From Nectonema munidae (taxonomy: Eukaryota; Nematomorpha; Nectonematoida; Nectonematidae): 64,000 nt of DNA. Below the pieces are notes generated by a model. It made no database searches. It worked only from the letters and a program-made list of their open reading frames with translations, and was not told where the DNA came from. Shown here one piece after another: positions 22,891 to 55,366 of this stretch. The first letter of the stretch is position 1; every line of letters begins with the position of its first letter. Position numbers and translations under genes: made by a program. Location of the stretch: assembly GCA_030549495.1 (NCBI GenBank), contig JAUIRK010000925.1, forward strand, positions 124,001 through 188,000, written 5' to 3'.

Positions 22891-24553
22891 AAAAAAAATT
22901 TTGTTTTTTTTAATTCTAAAAGTATTTACTTTAAAAAGCATAATTCTTACATGTGTAATAGAAATTGAACGATTACTCTGCTCACAAGTGTTATATTATA
23001 TAAAAATAATTTACATAGATATACAAAAAGATTTTGATCCTTAAAATGATTGTATAGTGAATTTTGCTAATGCTTTGCGAACAAAAAAACGAAGGTAAGA
23101 TTTTAATTTTGCTTGAAGGAAATGTTGGAATTCAGTTATAAAATTTGAGTAAATTATTATTAGGGAAAAAGATACATGATATCCATCTAGATTCTAGGGC
23201 AAAAGTTCTAAGAAGTTTCCTGCTTTTTCTGAATATTTAATTTACTAATCAAATAAATCTGCTAGGCCTTTTAAGACTAATTTTTTTTTAATTTCATTTT
23301 TGTAGTCGCGTTTAATTTGAAATCTCAATATACTTATTCAGCATAATCGTTCACATAATTATACTTTTTATTTGGTAAACAACCATATGTTTTGGCTGTC
23401 TAAAAACAAAGTATAGTTGATACTGTTATAACGTGAATTAAATACCCCTTGAATTCAGAGTATCTGTAAAAGAGACGATATGTTGTTTTCGTTTACTGGA
23501 GCATGACTCTATTATTCTGTTTGCAGGTGTCAAGCTACGAGGGAAAGAGAAGGGACAACCACTTGTGGCTCAAAACAAAAAGAAGTAGAAGAAATGAAGA
23601 AAATTGCGCATTATTATAATTTTATTTTCGAAATAATAAATGATTTTTGTCCTTTCAAACTTATTTTTAAAATAATAAAAATCAAGGCTTGTCAACAACA
23701 AAACGCAACAGCTTTGGATTAACCAAAAGTTTATGAGCAAAAGGCAGTGGCAGAAGTCAATCTTTGATGCGCCATTGAAATGATCGCGTGTGAGAAAACG
23801 AAAATGGCCGCCACCACGCAAAAGTGAAAGATTTGGTGACTTTGAAACTAAAAAGAAAAAGAATTTTAACACCGCCGTTTTAACCGTAGGGATAATGGGA
23901 GGGTAACATTAATTTATTAGAAAGATCAATTATGGGGCACACACATTTTGCGTTATACGAAATGTCACAGTTTACAGAATTGCTGAATAACCAAAAACAC
24001 TGTCGTAAAATATAACTTAACACATTAAGGCAAAGGTTTTTAAATTTTATTGTTAGCTTATTTTTAAACTATGTTTTATAATAATCAGAAAATAGGAATT
24101 CGATATAATACATATCAATTTCAAGACGTTTGGATCTGTTTAACCAATTGAGATTTTATTTATAAAAGTGCAAAAATTAATCGTTAAGTACCGAAACAAT
24201 GAAATCACTTAAGCTAAAAACTATAATTTAAAACAACGAAAACGAGCATCATTTTTGATGTAGTACAGTTAAAAAAGTATAATTGCATAATAATTTTATA
24301 TAAACCTGAAGAAAATTGTTTCAGCATACCTAAATTTTTAATATTGTAACAATATTTTACTATTTCTACGGTTAAATGAATTGATCTCATCATCTCGCTT
24401 AGTTAATTTTAAGTTAAAAGAAAAGTTGAATCATTCATTAGAATTGGAAAGGGACAAAATAGAACTAAAGATGGTATATTTTGTTTGAAAAGCTGCGAGA
24501 GTAAGTCACGATGCGTTCGTGATACGAAGATTAAGCTGAAAATTTTTGCTTAC
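22891..24553. other. AT-rich DNA downstream of adiponectin receptor exon 6
   Basis: No transmembrane-7 exon (HQ...H pattern) was found on the minus strand here. Short ORFs carry no recognisable motif. Confidence 0.4.
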
Positions 24554-43256
<18,703 letters not shown>

Positions 43257-43713
43257 AGTCAAGATCTAAAATTCGAAATGGCGCTTTTAAAATGCACGAA
43301 CAAATTATTGTTTACTCAAGTTGGCAGTGAGGGTAAACTGAAGTATGAAGTAATTATCGGAAGAAATATATATTTATGAAATGTAACAAAATATGAAAGA
43401 TTTTAAAGTGAAGCTACTTGATTGAAATCCGTTTGGTTTTCAGAAAGTGAAGAATCAATTAATAAGATAATAGTTTATATGCGTAACCTAGCTTTTATGA
43501 CAAGTTGATCAAATGTAATTAAAACTAGTCTATAAAAATAGGAATATTCCGATAGAAATAATACTAAAATTAGGGTACTAGGAAAGTATCTTTGATACTA
43601 TGAATACTATAGTTAGATAATGTAAGTATATACAATGGAGAAAATGATCACCTGATAAATAAGGACTTTTAAAAGGTAATTCATATTACATTGTATTCAT
43701 ATCTATACTATTT

Positions 43714-44535
<822 letters not shown>

Positions 44536-44536
44536 A

Positions 44537-44646
44537 AACCGTTTAATACCAATTATGCCAAAAATGGACAGCACACGATGTCCAGTTTTTAAATAAAATC
44601 ATTAGAAATTCAATATAGTCGTCTGTTTTGTCTGGTACTTAACCGG
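44537..44646. mobile_element. Diverged piggyBac-type MITE
   Basis: aaaccgtttaataccaatta at the left and tctggtacttaaccggttga at the right are inverted. They enclose atagtcgtctgttttgtc, a word of the MITE A family. Short and decayed. Confidence 0.5.
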
Positions 44647-45339
44647 TTGAAACATTTGTATTTGTAATTTTACATTCAGAATAAGATCATTAGAATTTTT
44701 GACATCTAAAATTGAAAGAAATACCCATGTGTATTTGAGACTAAACTACAACATATTGTGTAAATCAAATGAATTTAAATGATTATTCATGTGATTAAAT
44801 AACATATTTACAAGTCTAATTGAAATATAATAATATATTGCAGCTATAAGGAAACTACAATATAATTTATCATTCTTTCGAAATCTTATTTGGTATTTTA
44901 CACTTTTGTTGGATAATTTTAAATCTTCTCCTTAATACAATATTTTTTTCATGTCTATTTTTGATTATTTTATAAACGGGCCTACAGCAATGGTCGAATG
45001 CGACAATTAGATGAACATGGTTTTAATTTACAAGATAATTTATAACTCTACTATAATCAACTCTAACATTAATCTAAAAATTAACTCTAGCACTAACACC
45101 AAGGTTAATCATAAAAACTAATATTAACTCCAACATACATCAATCCTAAGATAAATTTAACAAAAATGTTGTGCATTTGACAAATTGTGTCATTCACTGA
45201 ATTCTCACATTCGACCAAATGTGATGCCTTTGTACTTGTAATTGTATTTTCATATTCAGAACAAAAAGAATTTTCATTTGTATTGATTTTTCAAAAATCA
45301 GTATTTGGTCCAACCCGATCGAACACAACACTTCGAGAA

Positions 45340-45456
45340 AAATCAAGTCTAGATCATGTAAAATCTTGCTCAGCACCCTTAGGCAAAAAAGAGAGCATCT
45401 ATAGAGACTTGAGATTTTTCAACATTCCCCCCACCACCTCTGAATCCGCCACTGCA
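45340..45456 (-). mobile_element. One-ended fragment of the hAT-type MITE
   Basis: The right end ccacctctgaatccgccactg is the complement of CAGTGGCGGATTCAG, matching the ends of the 25070 MITE. The other end was not found. The 90-aa ORF across it is not a gene. Confidence 0.5.
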
Positions 45457-46213
45457 TAAGAGTGATGCTTTTTCCAGAATGATTTATATGCATCACCAAA
45501 TATATTCTGGAAAGCGCAAAAAGTGCTACAATTGTATCTTTTTTCATTCGCATAGATTATGCTGAGAAGGGTAACTTCTTTTGATGACAGGAGCGCAAGC
45601 AGAGGAGGGGGTAAAGCAGACATTTGCACACTTGCCAGATCAGAGAACAAGTTTTAATGGCATACTCATTATATTAAATACCACGTATTCTTTCAATCGA
45701 GACACGTAAATTCCATCCCAAAAATTTTACCCCAAAAATTGCCACCCAATGAAATTTTCTCGTTACGAATTATTCAGCCCAGCAAACAGAAAAAGAAAAA
45801 ATACAAAGTTATTGATGAAAGAAATTGGCGGAAAAAAAGACTTCTTAAATGTTTACCAAGTGTTGCTCGAAACATGCATGCTTTTTAGTTTTTATATTCT
45901 TCAGTTCAGGAATCGTATTATTCTGTACTTTTTTATCATACTTTTTGCTTTTTATCTTTTCGTTCTTATCCCCCTCTACCTAGCATTAACCCTCGCTTGA
46001 CGGACTCAATGCTTTTTCGACGCATCGGTCAGTTATTTAACAATAGCCAAAAATTTAACAAACAAAACTTTTACCAAATTTATATGTAAATATAGTAAAA
46101 AAAACAAGGAAAATAATGGTAAAATTTGATTTTTCTTAAGATAAGGCAAAAAAATTTATTTTGAATAAAAAGAATAAAACTGTACTTTTTTTGAAGATGG
46201 CGTTAAAATAAAA

Positions 46214-47918
46214 CTAGCAACAATTTGAGCATAACGTTTTTGAATGATTTTTACACACAGTGACTCCACATTTCTCACACCTTCTAGCTGTACGGCTTCT
46301 CTTCGAAATACATTTTGAGCAAGATGCTCTTTTTGATGATGAAGGCTGATTTTCAGTTGCTTGATCATACCCATAATGTGCAAGTAAGTACTTTGTCTCC
46401 ACCGGTAATTCAGACTGTTGGGCTCTCACTTTCATTGCTTCTTCACATAGATAAAAAGCAAGTCTTTTGATAAAATACTTTCTACCACTCTGTTTTGAAG
46501 ATGGAAATTGTTTAGGAGTGTTGAACCTTGCAATTATCCAGGTATTCATGACTGAAATATCCAGATAATTAGAAAACGCAGCATGTGTCCACTTACGATT
46601 AGGTTTATAAGACCTATAAGTTCTTATCATTTTGTTAGCAACGTCTACACCACATTTAGATTCGTTGTAAGCCAACAAACTTTCAGGTTTAGAGGCAACA
46701 TTGCTGATTCTTACATTTTTATGTTGTGAAGATAGAATATATACAGCCTTGAAGTTACGAGTAGCATGCTTTTTGGGTATATACGCTGATAAAGAAACGT
46801 AGTCTGAATAAATTGAAAGACTCTCACATTCTTTTAACTTCAATGTTTTCAAGTGCTTTGGTCTGAATAGTGTTGGAACGAATCGTCTATTTGATGTAAC
46901 TGTGCCGCACAAAGACAAGCTTTTTTGAGTACACCATACAGCAAGTTGATGACTTGTGAAGAATCTATCGGTATAGACGCCGCATCCAGTAGGAATATTG
47001 CTTTCTTGAATCAATCTTTGGCAGATTTTGAAACTTGAGAAATAAGCTCTGTCCTCCAAACCGCTAACATATATTTCAGGCTTCAAAAAGTAGAAAAACT
47101 TTGCATCATTCAGGTGATAAAACTTGATCCCATAGTGACCTGGCTTTTTGGGATCATATATTTTCAGAGAACAATTACCTCTGAATGTTACTAATTGCTC
47201 ATCAATCGTCACAGTGGAGTGTGGTGTCCAATAACAAGAAAAAATACTGAAAAAATGATCATGAATCTTTCGGATAGGACTCAATTTATCAGAAGCATCA
47301 CGTTTTTCCTTGTCATCAAATCGTAAAAAAACATGGACAAGGATAAACATATCTCGTCCAATAGAAGCTTTCAAAAATGGAGAACCAGATTTCGAGAATA
47401 ATTCTGAAACTTTTATTTTTTGATCCCCATTTTGCCCAATATATATCAACGCTCCGAAATAGGATAATAGATGATGTAATTTGAACACTTTGTATGAGTG
47501 AAGTAGTTGTGCATATTTAGGACAAGGGGATCTAAAATTTGGGAAATAATTAAAATCCTATCTAAACAATTAAAAATCTTACTTATAGTTGGCTTCCATC
47601 TTGTGCAACGTTTTCGCATAAATGTAGGAAATTAATTCAAAATTAAAAGAGTTTGAAGATCGATAAAATGTCTTTCATATTTTTAGCCAATCCTTTAGGA
47701 CCAGGAGGTTTCAGAACAATATTTCGAATATTTAAGCTTTCAGGTCTCCCTGCTCCTTGATGTTTCGGGTCTCTAGTATACTCTGTTGCATCGGGAGCAA
47801 CTAAAGTTTCATCAAGTAATTCCTCTTCACTTGTGTAAGAAGATATAGAAGATTCGGTGTCTAAGCTATTGAAGGAGGAGAAGGAGTCAGTAGACAAAGA
47901 AGAAGAAGAAGACATCAT
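46214..47918 (-). pseudogene. piggyBac transposase, one short intron, one apparent frameshift
   Basis: The N-terminal part (start about 47918) is Ser/acidic-rich and ends RNIVLKPPGPKGLAKNMKDI and LSIFKLF, a family-typical block. The next frame continues NFELISYIYAKTLHKMEANY, so a frame change of one base lies near 47645. A 51-base GT-AG intron (47532-47582) joins to SPCPKYAQLLHSYKVFKLHH and the 424-codon frame. Catalytic acids, numbered in that frame, are D96 (VTIDEQ), D174 (VYTDRFFTS) and D282 (KCGVDVANK). The end is a zinc finger with CSKC, CEKC and CSNC. The frame break may be a real mutation or a sequencing error in a T-run; otherwise it is intact. Confidence 0.85.
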
Positions 47919-48039
47919 AAAGGAAAGAATGAAAATCAATTTATTCCAAGTGAGAAAAAACGCACGGCTCAAGAAATAAGAAACACGAGTTTGAGCGTGA
48001 AACAAAGTGATCAAAATGGTACAAGGTTTGAATAGTTGA

Positions 48040-48543
48040 GATCAGAAGTGAAGAAGTAAATTACATACATATATAAAATGTTGTTAAAATCGTTTATGAT
48101 CCTTTATTGCTTATTATTCTTGACAAATTGAAGAGAAACGTCATCACAACTCGTATTGATGTTGTTCATAGCTTCATATCTTTTATACAATAAACAAATC
48201 AATCCCAATAACAAATCTCATCATGACATTGCCAAGTTTATTTATGACACGATATGTGGCATTTCAAATATAAAGATACTATGACGCAAAGAGATCAGAA
48301 GTGAAGAAGTAAATTACATACATATATAAAATGTTTTTAAAATCGTTTATGATCCTTTATTGCTTATTATTCTTGACAAATTGAAGAGAAACGTCATCAC
48401 AACGCGTATTGATGTTGTTCATAGCTTCATATCTTTTATACAATAAGCAAATCAATCCCAATAACAAATCTCATCATGACATTGCCAAGTTTATTTATGA
48501 CACGATATGTGGCATTTCAAATATAAAGATACTATGACGCAAA
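48040..48543. repeat. 253-base tandem duplication inside the piggyBac
   Basis: gatcagaagtgaagaagtaa begins at 48040 and again at 48293. The two copies differ at about three positions, so the duplication is recent. It lies between the right terminus and the transposase start, where the promoter would be. Confidence 0.95.
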
Positions 48544-49154
48544 TTTATCACAATTGTTCGATATCTTTCATCATACCATTGCTCAATATTTATGGCATGT
48601 CATTGCATTACAAATTTGAAGTATTTATGACGTGAATCAATGAAAGAAATTATTTCTGCTTTATACCAATTTTTGATACATTTACAGCAAAAAGTTGTAA
48701 TATAAATTTAAAGTTGTAATATAAATTTTGTATGATATAATCACCAAAAAAACAAAGTCCGGTTAAATAAAGAAAATTTACTTACAAATTAATTTGTAAA
48801 AAAGAATGATTTTTCTCAACCGAAAAACTTTTTGATCGTTGCTATATATAAAAATTAATAATTATTATGCTAAGTACTATAGTAGCTTTTGAAATAATCT
48901 AACTCAAAATTTATTATGTTTTTTATACTAATTTCATAATAATATAGATGGCGTTAAATTAAAAATTAAAAACTTCCATAGATTTTTTAATATTTAGTTT
49001 TTATTTTGTTAAACAACAGAAAAACAACTATTAAATACTAAACTATATTAAAAAAAATTTGTAATCGTAATAGATAAGAAAAAAAAATTGGACAAAAATG
49101 TCATAGAGTCCGTCATCCGTGTTATATTTTATACGTCCGTCAAGCGAGGGTTAA

Positions 49155-50550
49155 TAGAAATAAAACAAGATAACATAGCAGGTTTTGTTTTCAGAGGAAG
49201 AATTTTCGGGGTGGAAAATATGGGCTTAAAATTTACATGGAACCTCTATCAATAGTATAAATTTTTTTGTGTTTTGTCTCATCGTTCATAATTTGAGAGT
49301 TTGGTGATGTTTTAAAATAACAATAGTTCAAGGATTCCTCAAACTTTCCAGAGATAAAATCATTCAGTCATTTTATTTTTGCTCTACTTATATATAGAGG
49401 ATAATAATGCATGATTTCAGTATCAATTATCAAAAATACAAAGAGAAATATTTCCCTGGGAAGTCGATTATTATTAAACGATATGACTATTATAATTTTG
49501 ACAAGCGACTAAATGCAGCAGAGACTTGAATGAAAAAGAAAGGAAAAAAATGGGCGCGAAACATTAAAAAACAAAATGGAGAATGATAAATAGCGAATAT
49601 GCGACATTACGAATGAAAAGAGAAATATTTGCAGAGATGAGAAAATTAAAAATCGCAGTTATGTGGAGTTGCAGTCTCAAGGCAGGGGCTGAAAAATTCA
49701 AGAAATCTCAACCATTTTATCCAGAGCAACATTCTTTGAAGCAATTCTTTACAAAAGTATAATTATTCATGGAAAAGTTAGATCGTGAGTGAGTGCTTAC
49801 TCAAGGTCAAACCTTGAGTCACGTGATGGAGGATGGCGGTGAACGTTGGAAACGTGGGATTTTAGTAAATAAAACTCTTTAATAAATTATTTGAGAATAG
49901 CATTCTCCATTAATTTATTCTTTAATGTGTATCGGCGAGTATATGCCCTGGCCCCTGAGATAGGTCGATCTTCTTCAGGCTTATGAACAACTACAACAAT
50001 GAACAGCTGTTTTAAAGGAAAGGCCAACAAAATTAAAATATGTTAAATAGGATTCTTTAAAATTACAAAAAAGGGACGATTTCAAAATGTATTGTATTTT
50101 ATAAACAGAAAAGTGGTTTCAAGGATATTAATATTTAAAAAATTGATCTTTTTTTCGCCACACTTCACATAGCATATGGGTATCAAAATATTGTCCGGAG
50201 AGAGACATAGAAGTAATATTTTTAATGTGTCCAGCTTCGCTTCAATGTATGCAGATTTTTTGGCGCGACATCTCCGGCTCCGAAACCCTGTTTTTAAAAA
50301 GCGTAAAATATCAGAGTTTTAGTTTTCTTGAGACTTCCCCCTCTCATCTAAGTTTATGCATTTGTTTGTTTTTTTACATTACTCGGTTTTGTAAGCATAA
50401 TCAATATATATATTCATTGTGTAACACGATTTTTATTCCTAGGAGGTAAGAGTCATGTCCAAACTCTTTTATTGCAAAATGATAGAAAATGTCGACTACT
50501 CCTTCTAAAATGGGCTTTTGTCGCTTACTGGATGTATTTTTGATTTACAA
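49155..50550. other. Intergenic AT-rich DNA
   Basis: No gene recognised; the 74-aa ORF at 50225 has no motif. Confidence 0.4.
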
Positions 50551-50555
50551 AATAG

Positions 50556-51325
50556 CTAAATTTCACTGTAATTGGACATAAAACAAGAAAAGATGGTTAA
50601 AATGTGATACTTCCTCGGTTTGCTGGCATGCAAGTGTTGAATAAGCCACAAATTAACATCATGCAAATATTTCATTTTAAGATCACGATATCTGTAATCA
50701 AAATCCATTATATGTTGGTAGAAATACTCTACTTGTTCCTTTGAGTGTCCTCGCATATTCTCTTTGAAATTGCAAAGACAAGAATCAAGAATATGTAGGT
50801 TCTATGTGGTCCTATAGTCCCTTTGGTCATAGCTATCTTGATGATATATGCATACTATTTATCAAATCTCCTTCGTTAGAGTCAGTTTAATGTGAAAGAG
50901 GAAAAAATGGCACTTTTTTGAAGTTTTAAACAAATTTTCTGTAATACTCGTCATATTTCAATGATTCCAATATAAGTTTGACACTTCTGTAAGTTTTCAT
51001 GCCTATAGGGGGCCTAATTGACAATGAAAAAGGTACACTCATAGGGACTATATAATATAATCTTCCGAGTGGAATGATGGCTATGAAGTTTTTCAAGAGC
51101 TCAGCATTTGACTTTGTCAAACCAAGATCTCTGATGAGTTTGGTTTGGATAGTATGGATTCCTCTCAGTATTTACATCCATGAGATCACAGTCATCTTCA
51201 CTATCCTCATCTTCTGATTTGTTTTAACTTCCGAGATTGAAAAGATCTTGCCAGGATCCCCAACTGGTGTGTCAAAATCTGCTTTGTAAGCTTCATACAT
51301 TTGAAGATCGCGTCATAGAACTTCT
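50556..51325 (-). pseudogene. Decayed copy of an unclassified arthropod repeat protein
   Basis: Minus-strand blocks in order: RNPYYPNQTH near 51150, LTKSNAELLKNF (51085-51120), MKTYRSVKLILESLKYDEYY (near 50940-51000) and FKENMRGHSKEQVEYFYQHI with DFDYRYRDLKMKYLHDVNLW (50640-50770). They match, from memory, a multicopy family with LTKSNAELL, LKYDEY and EEQGERFHQDI blocks found in arthropod genomes. Frames change between blocks and the middle is deleted. The transposon class is unknown to me. Confidence 0.55.
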
Positions 51326-52886
51326 TTGCTTTGTTTCAGTACTTACAAAATCGAACTCTGGCTTCAACTCCTAATACTCACTAAAAGTTGACCCTCTTTC
51401 TTTTTATATTATTCGTATTGAGATATAGTTTGAAAAAGAGTAAGTTAGAGATATAAACAAAATTTTTTAAAACTTGATACTTATATAGAATATCGTTTAA
51501 AAAACATACTGTATTAAACGCTAAGCCAATAAAATGATTTGCTTCATAAGGTATGCTATTTATTGATAAGAAATTGCTTTAGAGGAATTTTTTATGATGA
51601 TTTAGAACAAGAGTTTAAACACAAAAGTTAACTATAGACTTAAAAGAGGATTTAATATTTTTCGAAATGGCATATCAATAAATGCCTTAGAAACAAAGTT
51701 AAGTGGTAGTTTACATGATGCGCTAAATTATATTAAAAGGAATCAAAGATTTTCGAAAGCTATAAATTATTATTAATAATGAATATATATTTTTCTAATT
51801 TACATAAATATATATATATATTTACATTAGTTTTATTGAAGCTCAATTTTAAAAGCTAATCAAAATCAAATGGACCTAATTTTGGCACTGTTTCTGCATG
51901 AAAATCTGGGAGAATGAGAAGGCAGTGAAGGATGGCTAATGGAAAAATAACAGGACTTAGGATCGTGCTTAGAATCGGAAAATAATGTTCTATTTTTAGC
52001 TACGGGAAATATTTTGATAGCTATATGATAAATGAAGTGCTGCAAAAAAATATTAATATCTTAGTAACCACTTTTGTATTTATAAAATACAATAGATAAA
52101 ATCGTTTATACTTAAAAAATATATTACACCGCGCCACTTTACTTCGTATATTTTCAGAGCCCGCGCTAACTGTTAAATTTTGGGGCACAAGCCCCCTCCC
52201 TCCCAACTATTTCTCAAGCTCCACAAAAAAATATGACAAACATCTAGCATTCATGATAATTTCTTTCATGAAAATGTAATGTCTATAGATATAGCTTGAC
52301 AAGTACATCATGTTTTCTTTTCGCTTTGAAGCAGATTAATCTGATAGTTCAAAAATTAGAGCCCCAATGAAGCCCCCCTAAAATTTTTGCTTACTGCGGG
52401 AACTGGTATGATTATAATTTAAAGGTTGCAATAAAAAACTTTAGAATATAAAAAAAAATTAGGTAGTTTATAAATCTAGTTTTTCTAGATATATATTATA
52501 TAGGTAGTATAGCTACAATCAATTTTTTATAAATTAATAAAAAAATTAAAGGAGTAGAAATCGAAACCAGACGCCAAAATATTTCTGATCCGGTGGCAGA
52601 TAATTTTTTCTGAATTGGAAAAAAGAGTGAATATGCAATAAGTTAAAAATGTTAACCTATTTTACCAAATAATACTTGAAAATAATTTTTAAGATAAAAA
52701 AATTTCATTTAAAATCAACTAAATTTTATATGAAAATCAAAGGGAATTACGACGACAGACAAAAAGAATTGTAAAAAGACAAACACTTGGATAAATCAGA
52801 GAATTAAATAGATATAATAAAATAAGGAACAAACTTTCTAAATTTTACTAAAGCTGAGTGAAATTGCTATTTATTCTATAGCTACT
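51326..52886. other. Intergenic AT-rich DNA
   Basis: A short (TA)n run lies near 51806-51822. C-rich patches near 52185-52205 and 52370-52382 resemble ends of the G-run MITEs but are too short to classify. Confidence 0.4.
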
Positions 52887-52894
52887 TTATAAAG

Positions 52895-55358
52895 CAGGGG
52901 TAGGCAACCTCCGGCCCGGGCCAAATACGGCTCGCCAAACATTTTCATCCGGCTTTTAATTTTAGTTAATAGAATCTGGCCCGCATACCTACAAGAAATT
53001 AAAATAAGATGTTTTTTGATTATCAGCATTAGTACTATATAATAATAAGGTTGCATTGCAGCCTATTTATGTATTTGTTTTCGTACTAGACGAGCTATAT
53101 TTTCAAGAAATCTTATTTCATATGTAAGACAGCATGTGTTTGGTAGGACTGATTTATCATACACATCTGATATCAATTGTAATGGAGTATTTGCAAAAGA
53201 GCAAACATAACAACAGATGCCCACTGCGCTTAACTGATTGTCATGAATTTATAGTGAATTTACAGTGTATCATAATATACTCATGTAGCAAATAAATTTT
53301 AATTTTTCAATTCTACAATAAAAAGAAGATTAAGCTTTGTGATATTTTGTTTTTTTGTATAATAATAATTTTTATTCAAGCTAATGTCTGTCGTCCCGCC
53401 TGTTAAGAAGAGAAAGGTTGATCTCGAGGGTAGAACGTTCAACCCTAAGTGGGAAAGGTATTTTTTCATAGAGCGCTTTGGACATGCACAATGTCTCATA
53501 TGTTTGAAAAAATTAGCTGTTCTAAAAGAATACAACGTAAGACGTCACTGGGAGATAGAACATTGCTCTTCAAAGTTCGCTCCGATGTCTGCTGTTGAAC
53601 GAAAAGTTTCAATTGATAAACTGAAAAGCAACCTGGAGAAACAATTTTCTCTTTTTCACAAGCAGAATGTTAAGGCGGAAAATGTAACACGCGCCAGCTA
53701 CGAAGTCTCCAAAATCCTCGCTTACCGAATGAAGCCATTCACAGATGGAGAAATCATTAGAGAATGCTCTCTTGCTGTAGTGGATTCCATCTGTTCCGAA
53801 AAGCGTTCTGCCTTTGAGAAAGTGAGTCTTTCTTCCCGTACTGTTTGCCGCTGCATTGAAGATACTTTCGACAAAGTAAACGACTCACTTAAAACACGTA
53901 TCTCGAAATTTGAAGCATTTTCTCTTGCTTTGGATGAAAGCACAGACAGAAAGGACACAGCACAGTTGTCTATTTTTATTAGAGGTGTTACTCAAGATCT
54001 TCAAGTTTTTGAGGAATTCCTCCAACTTATCCCACTTCGCGACACTGTCATGGGACAAAATATTTTTTCAGCGTTGCTTCGATGTGTTGATGTGTACTCT
54101 TTGGATCTTTCCCGTCTTGTATGTTTGACAACTGACGCTGCTCCAGCAATGGTTGGTGAAAAAAAAGGCGCAACTTCGCTGCTTATTCGTCATTGTGAAA
54201 CTGCTGGATACACTCAACCTATTCATAAAATCCAATGTATCATCCATCAAGAGACATTGTGCGCCAAGTCTGCCAATCTCGCTGATGTAATGTCTATTGT
54301 GATTAAAGTTGTAAATTCCATTTTATCCCAAAGCCTTAACCATCGTCAATTCCAAGCCCTTTTGGATTGTGTAAAGGAGCAGTATAACAATCTTCATACT
54401 TCTGTGAGGTACGATGGCTAAGTCGTGTGGCTATGCTGTCTCGGGTATGTGATCTACAGCAAGAAATTGCTACTTTTTTACATCAAAAAATCTTCCATAC
54501 GCTGAAAATTTCTCAGATCCAAAATGGCTAGCTCGTTTGGCCTTTCTTACGGACATAACAACACATCTGAACTCACTAAACTTAAAGCTGCAAGGTAAAG
54601 GCATTCTTGTCACGGACATGTTTGCGCAGATTACTGCCTTTGAGGTTAAACTGCGCCTTTGGGAAGCTCAATTGATTTCAGGACAATTTACACATCTTTC
54701 TCATCTTGTTGCATGTGTTCCTGCGAATATAGACCAGGACACCTGCGTTAGTGTTATCAAAATACTGCGTGAAGAATTTGCTACCCGTTTTGCAGCACTA
54801 AGATTGTTAACTACAGACTTCAAGCTTTTTACTTCTCCATTTGACTTCAATGTAGAAGACGTTCTACAGTGCGATGAGAAATTGAGAGCAAAGTTCAGCT
54901 TGTCATCTCTGTTTTTCTTTCAAAATTTTGTTTTTCCTACTAACAATTTCCCAAATTTAATTACGCATATTCAAAGCGTTGTGGCTATGTTCGGTAGCAC
55001 TTACTGCTGTGAGCAGTTATTTTCGAAAATGAATTACACCAAGTCTTACCTTCGCTCTCAACTCTCAGACCGCCACCTTAATGACGTTCTTAGTTTGTCT
55101 ACCTCAAGCATTGATCCAGAGATCACAAAACTTCTTAATAGAAAACAGTACCAACAGTCTCATTGATTTGTAGTTTTGAATAAGTTACTTTGTACTATTT
55201 TGTTTTTACCAATTATTATCATTTAATGATAAAGCATGTAAAAATGTATTATAAATATTATAAAAATTAAAGTAAATCTGATATTTTGCTTCTTTGGCCC
55301 GTGAGCTCATTTCAAATGTCCCATCTGGCCCTCACCCTGAAAAGATTGCCTACCCCTG
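52895..55358 (+). mobile_element. hAT transposon with 8-bp target duplication
   Basis: The ends CAGGGGTAGGCAACCT and AGATTGCCTACCCCTG are inverted repeats. The flanks ttataaag (52887-52894) and ttatagag (55359-55366) match at 7 of 8. It is 2464 bases with one transposase gene on +. Confidence 0.9.
53384..55166 (+). pseudogene. hAT transposase (GTF2IRD2/ZBED-like), nearly complete, two frameshifts
   Basis: The start is MSVVPPVKKRKVDLEGRTF, with a nuclear-localisation-like KKRK. A BED-type zinc finger (CLICLKK ... HWEIEH) follows at residues about 46-66. Then come FSLALDESTDRKDTAQLSIF with the first catalytic Asp, LTTDAAPAMVGEKKG with the second, and IHKIQCIIHQETLCA. The frame then breaks near 54413: the family's VRWLSRG block continues as RWLSRVAMLSRVCDLQQEI in another frame. 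A second shift near 54500-54530 returns to DPKWLARLAFLTDITTHLNS. The C-terminus has FGSTYCCEQLFSKMNYTKSY and LRSQLSDRHLNDVL, the dimerisation region. Total length would be near 590 aa, full size for the family. Confidence 0.88.
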
Positions 55359-55366
55359 TTATAGAG

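Larger units (their letters stand above)
45990..49150 (-). mobile_element. Complete piggyBac transposon, TTAA-flanked
   Basis: TTAA at 45986-45989 and 49151-49154 flanks perfect 16-bp inverted termini CCCTCGCTTGACGGAC. The element is 3161 bases, with the transposase on the minus strand. A 253-base tandem duplication lies upstream of the coding region. Perfect termini indicate a fairly young insertion. Confidence 0.95.
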
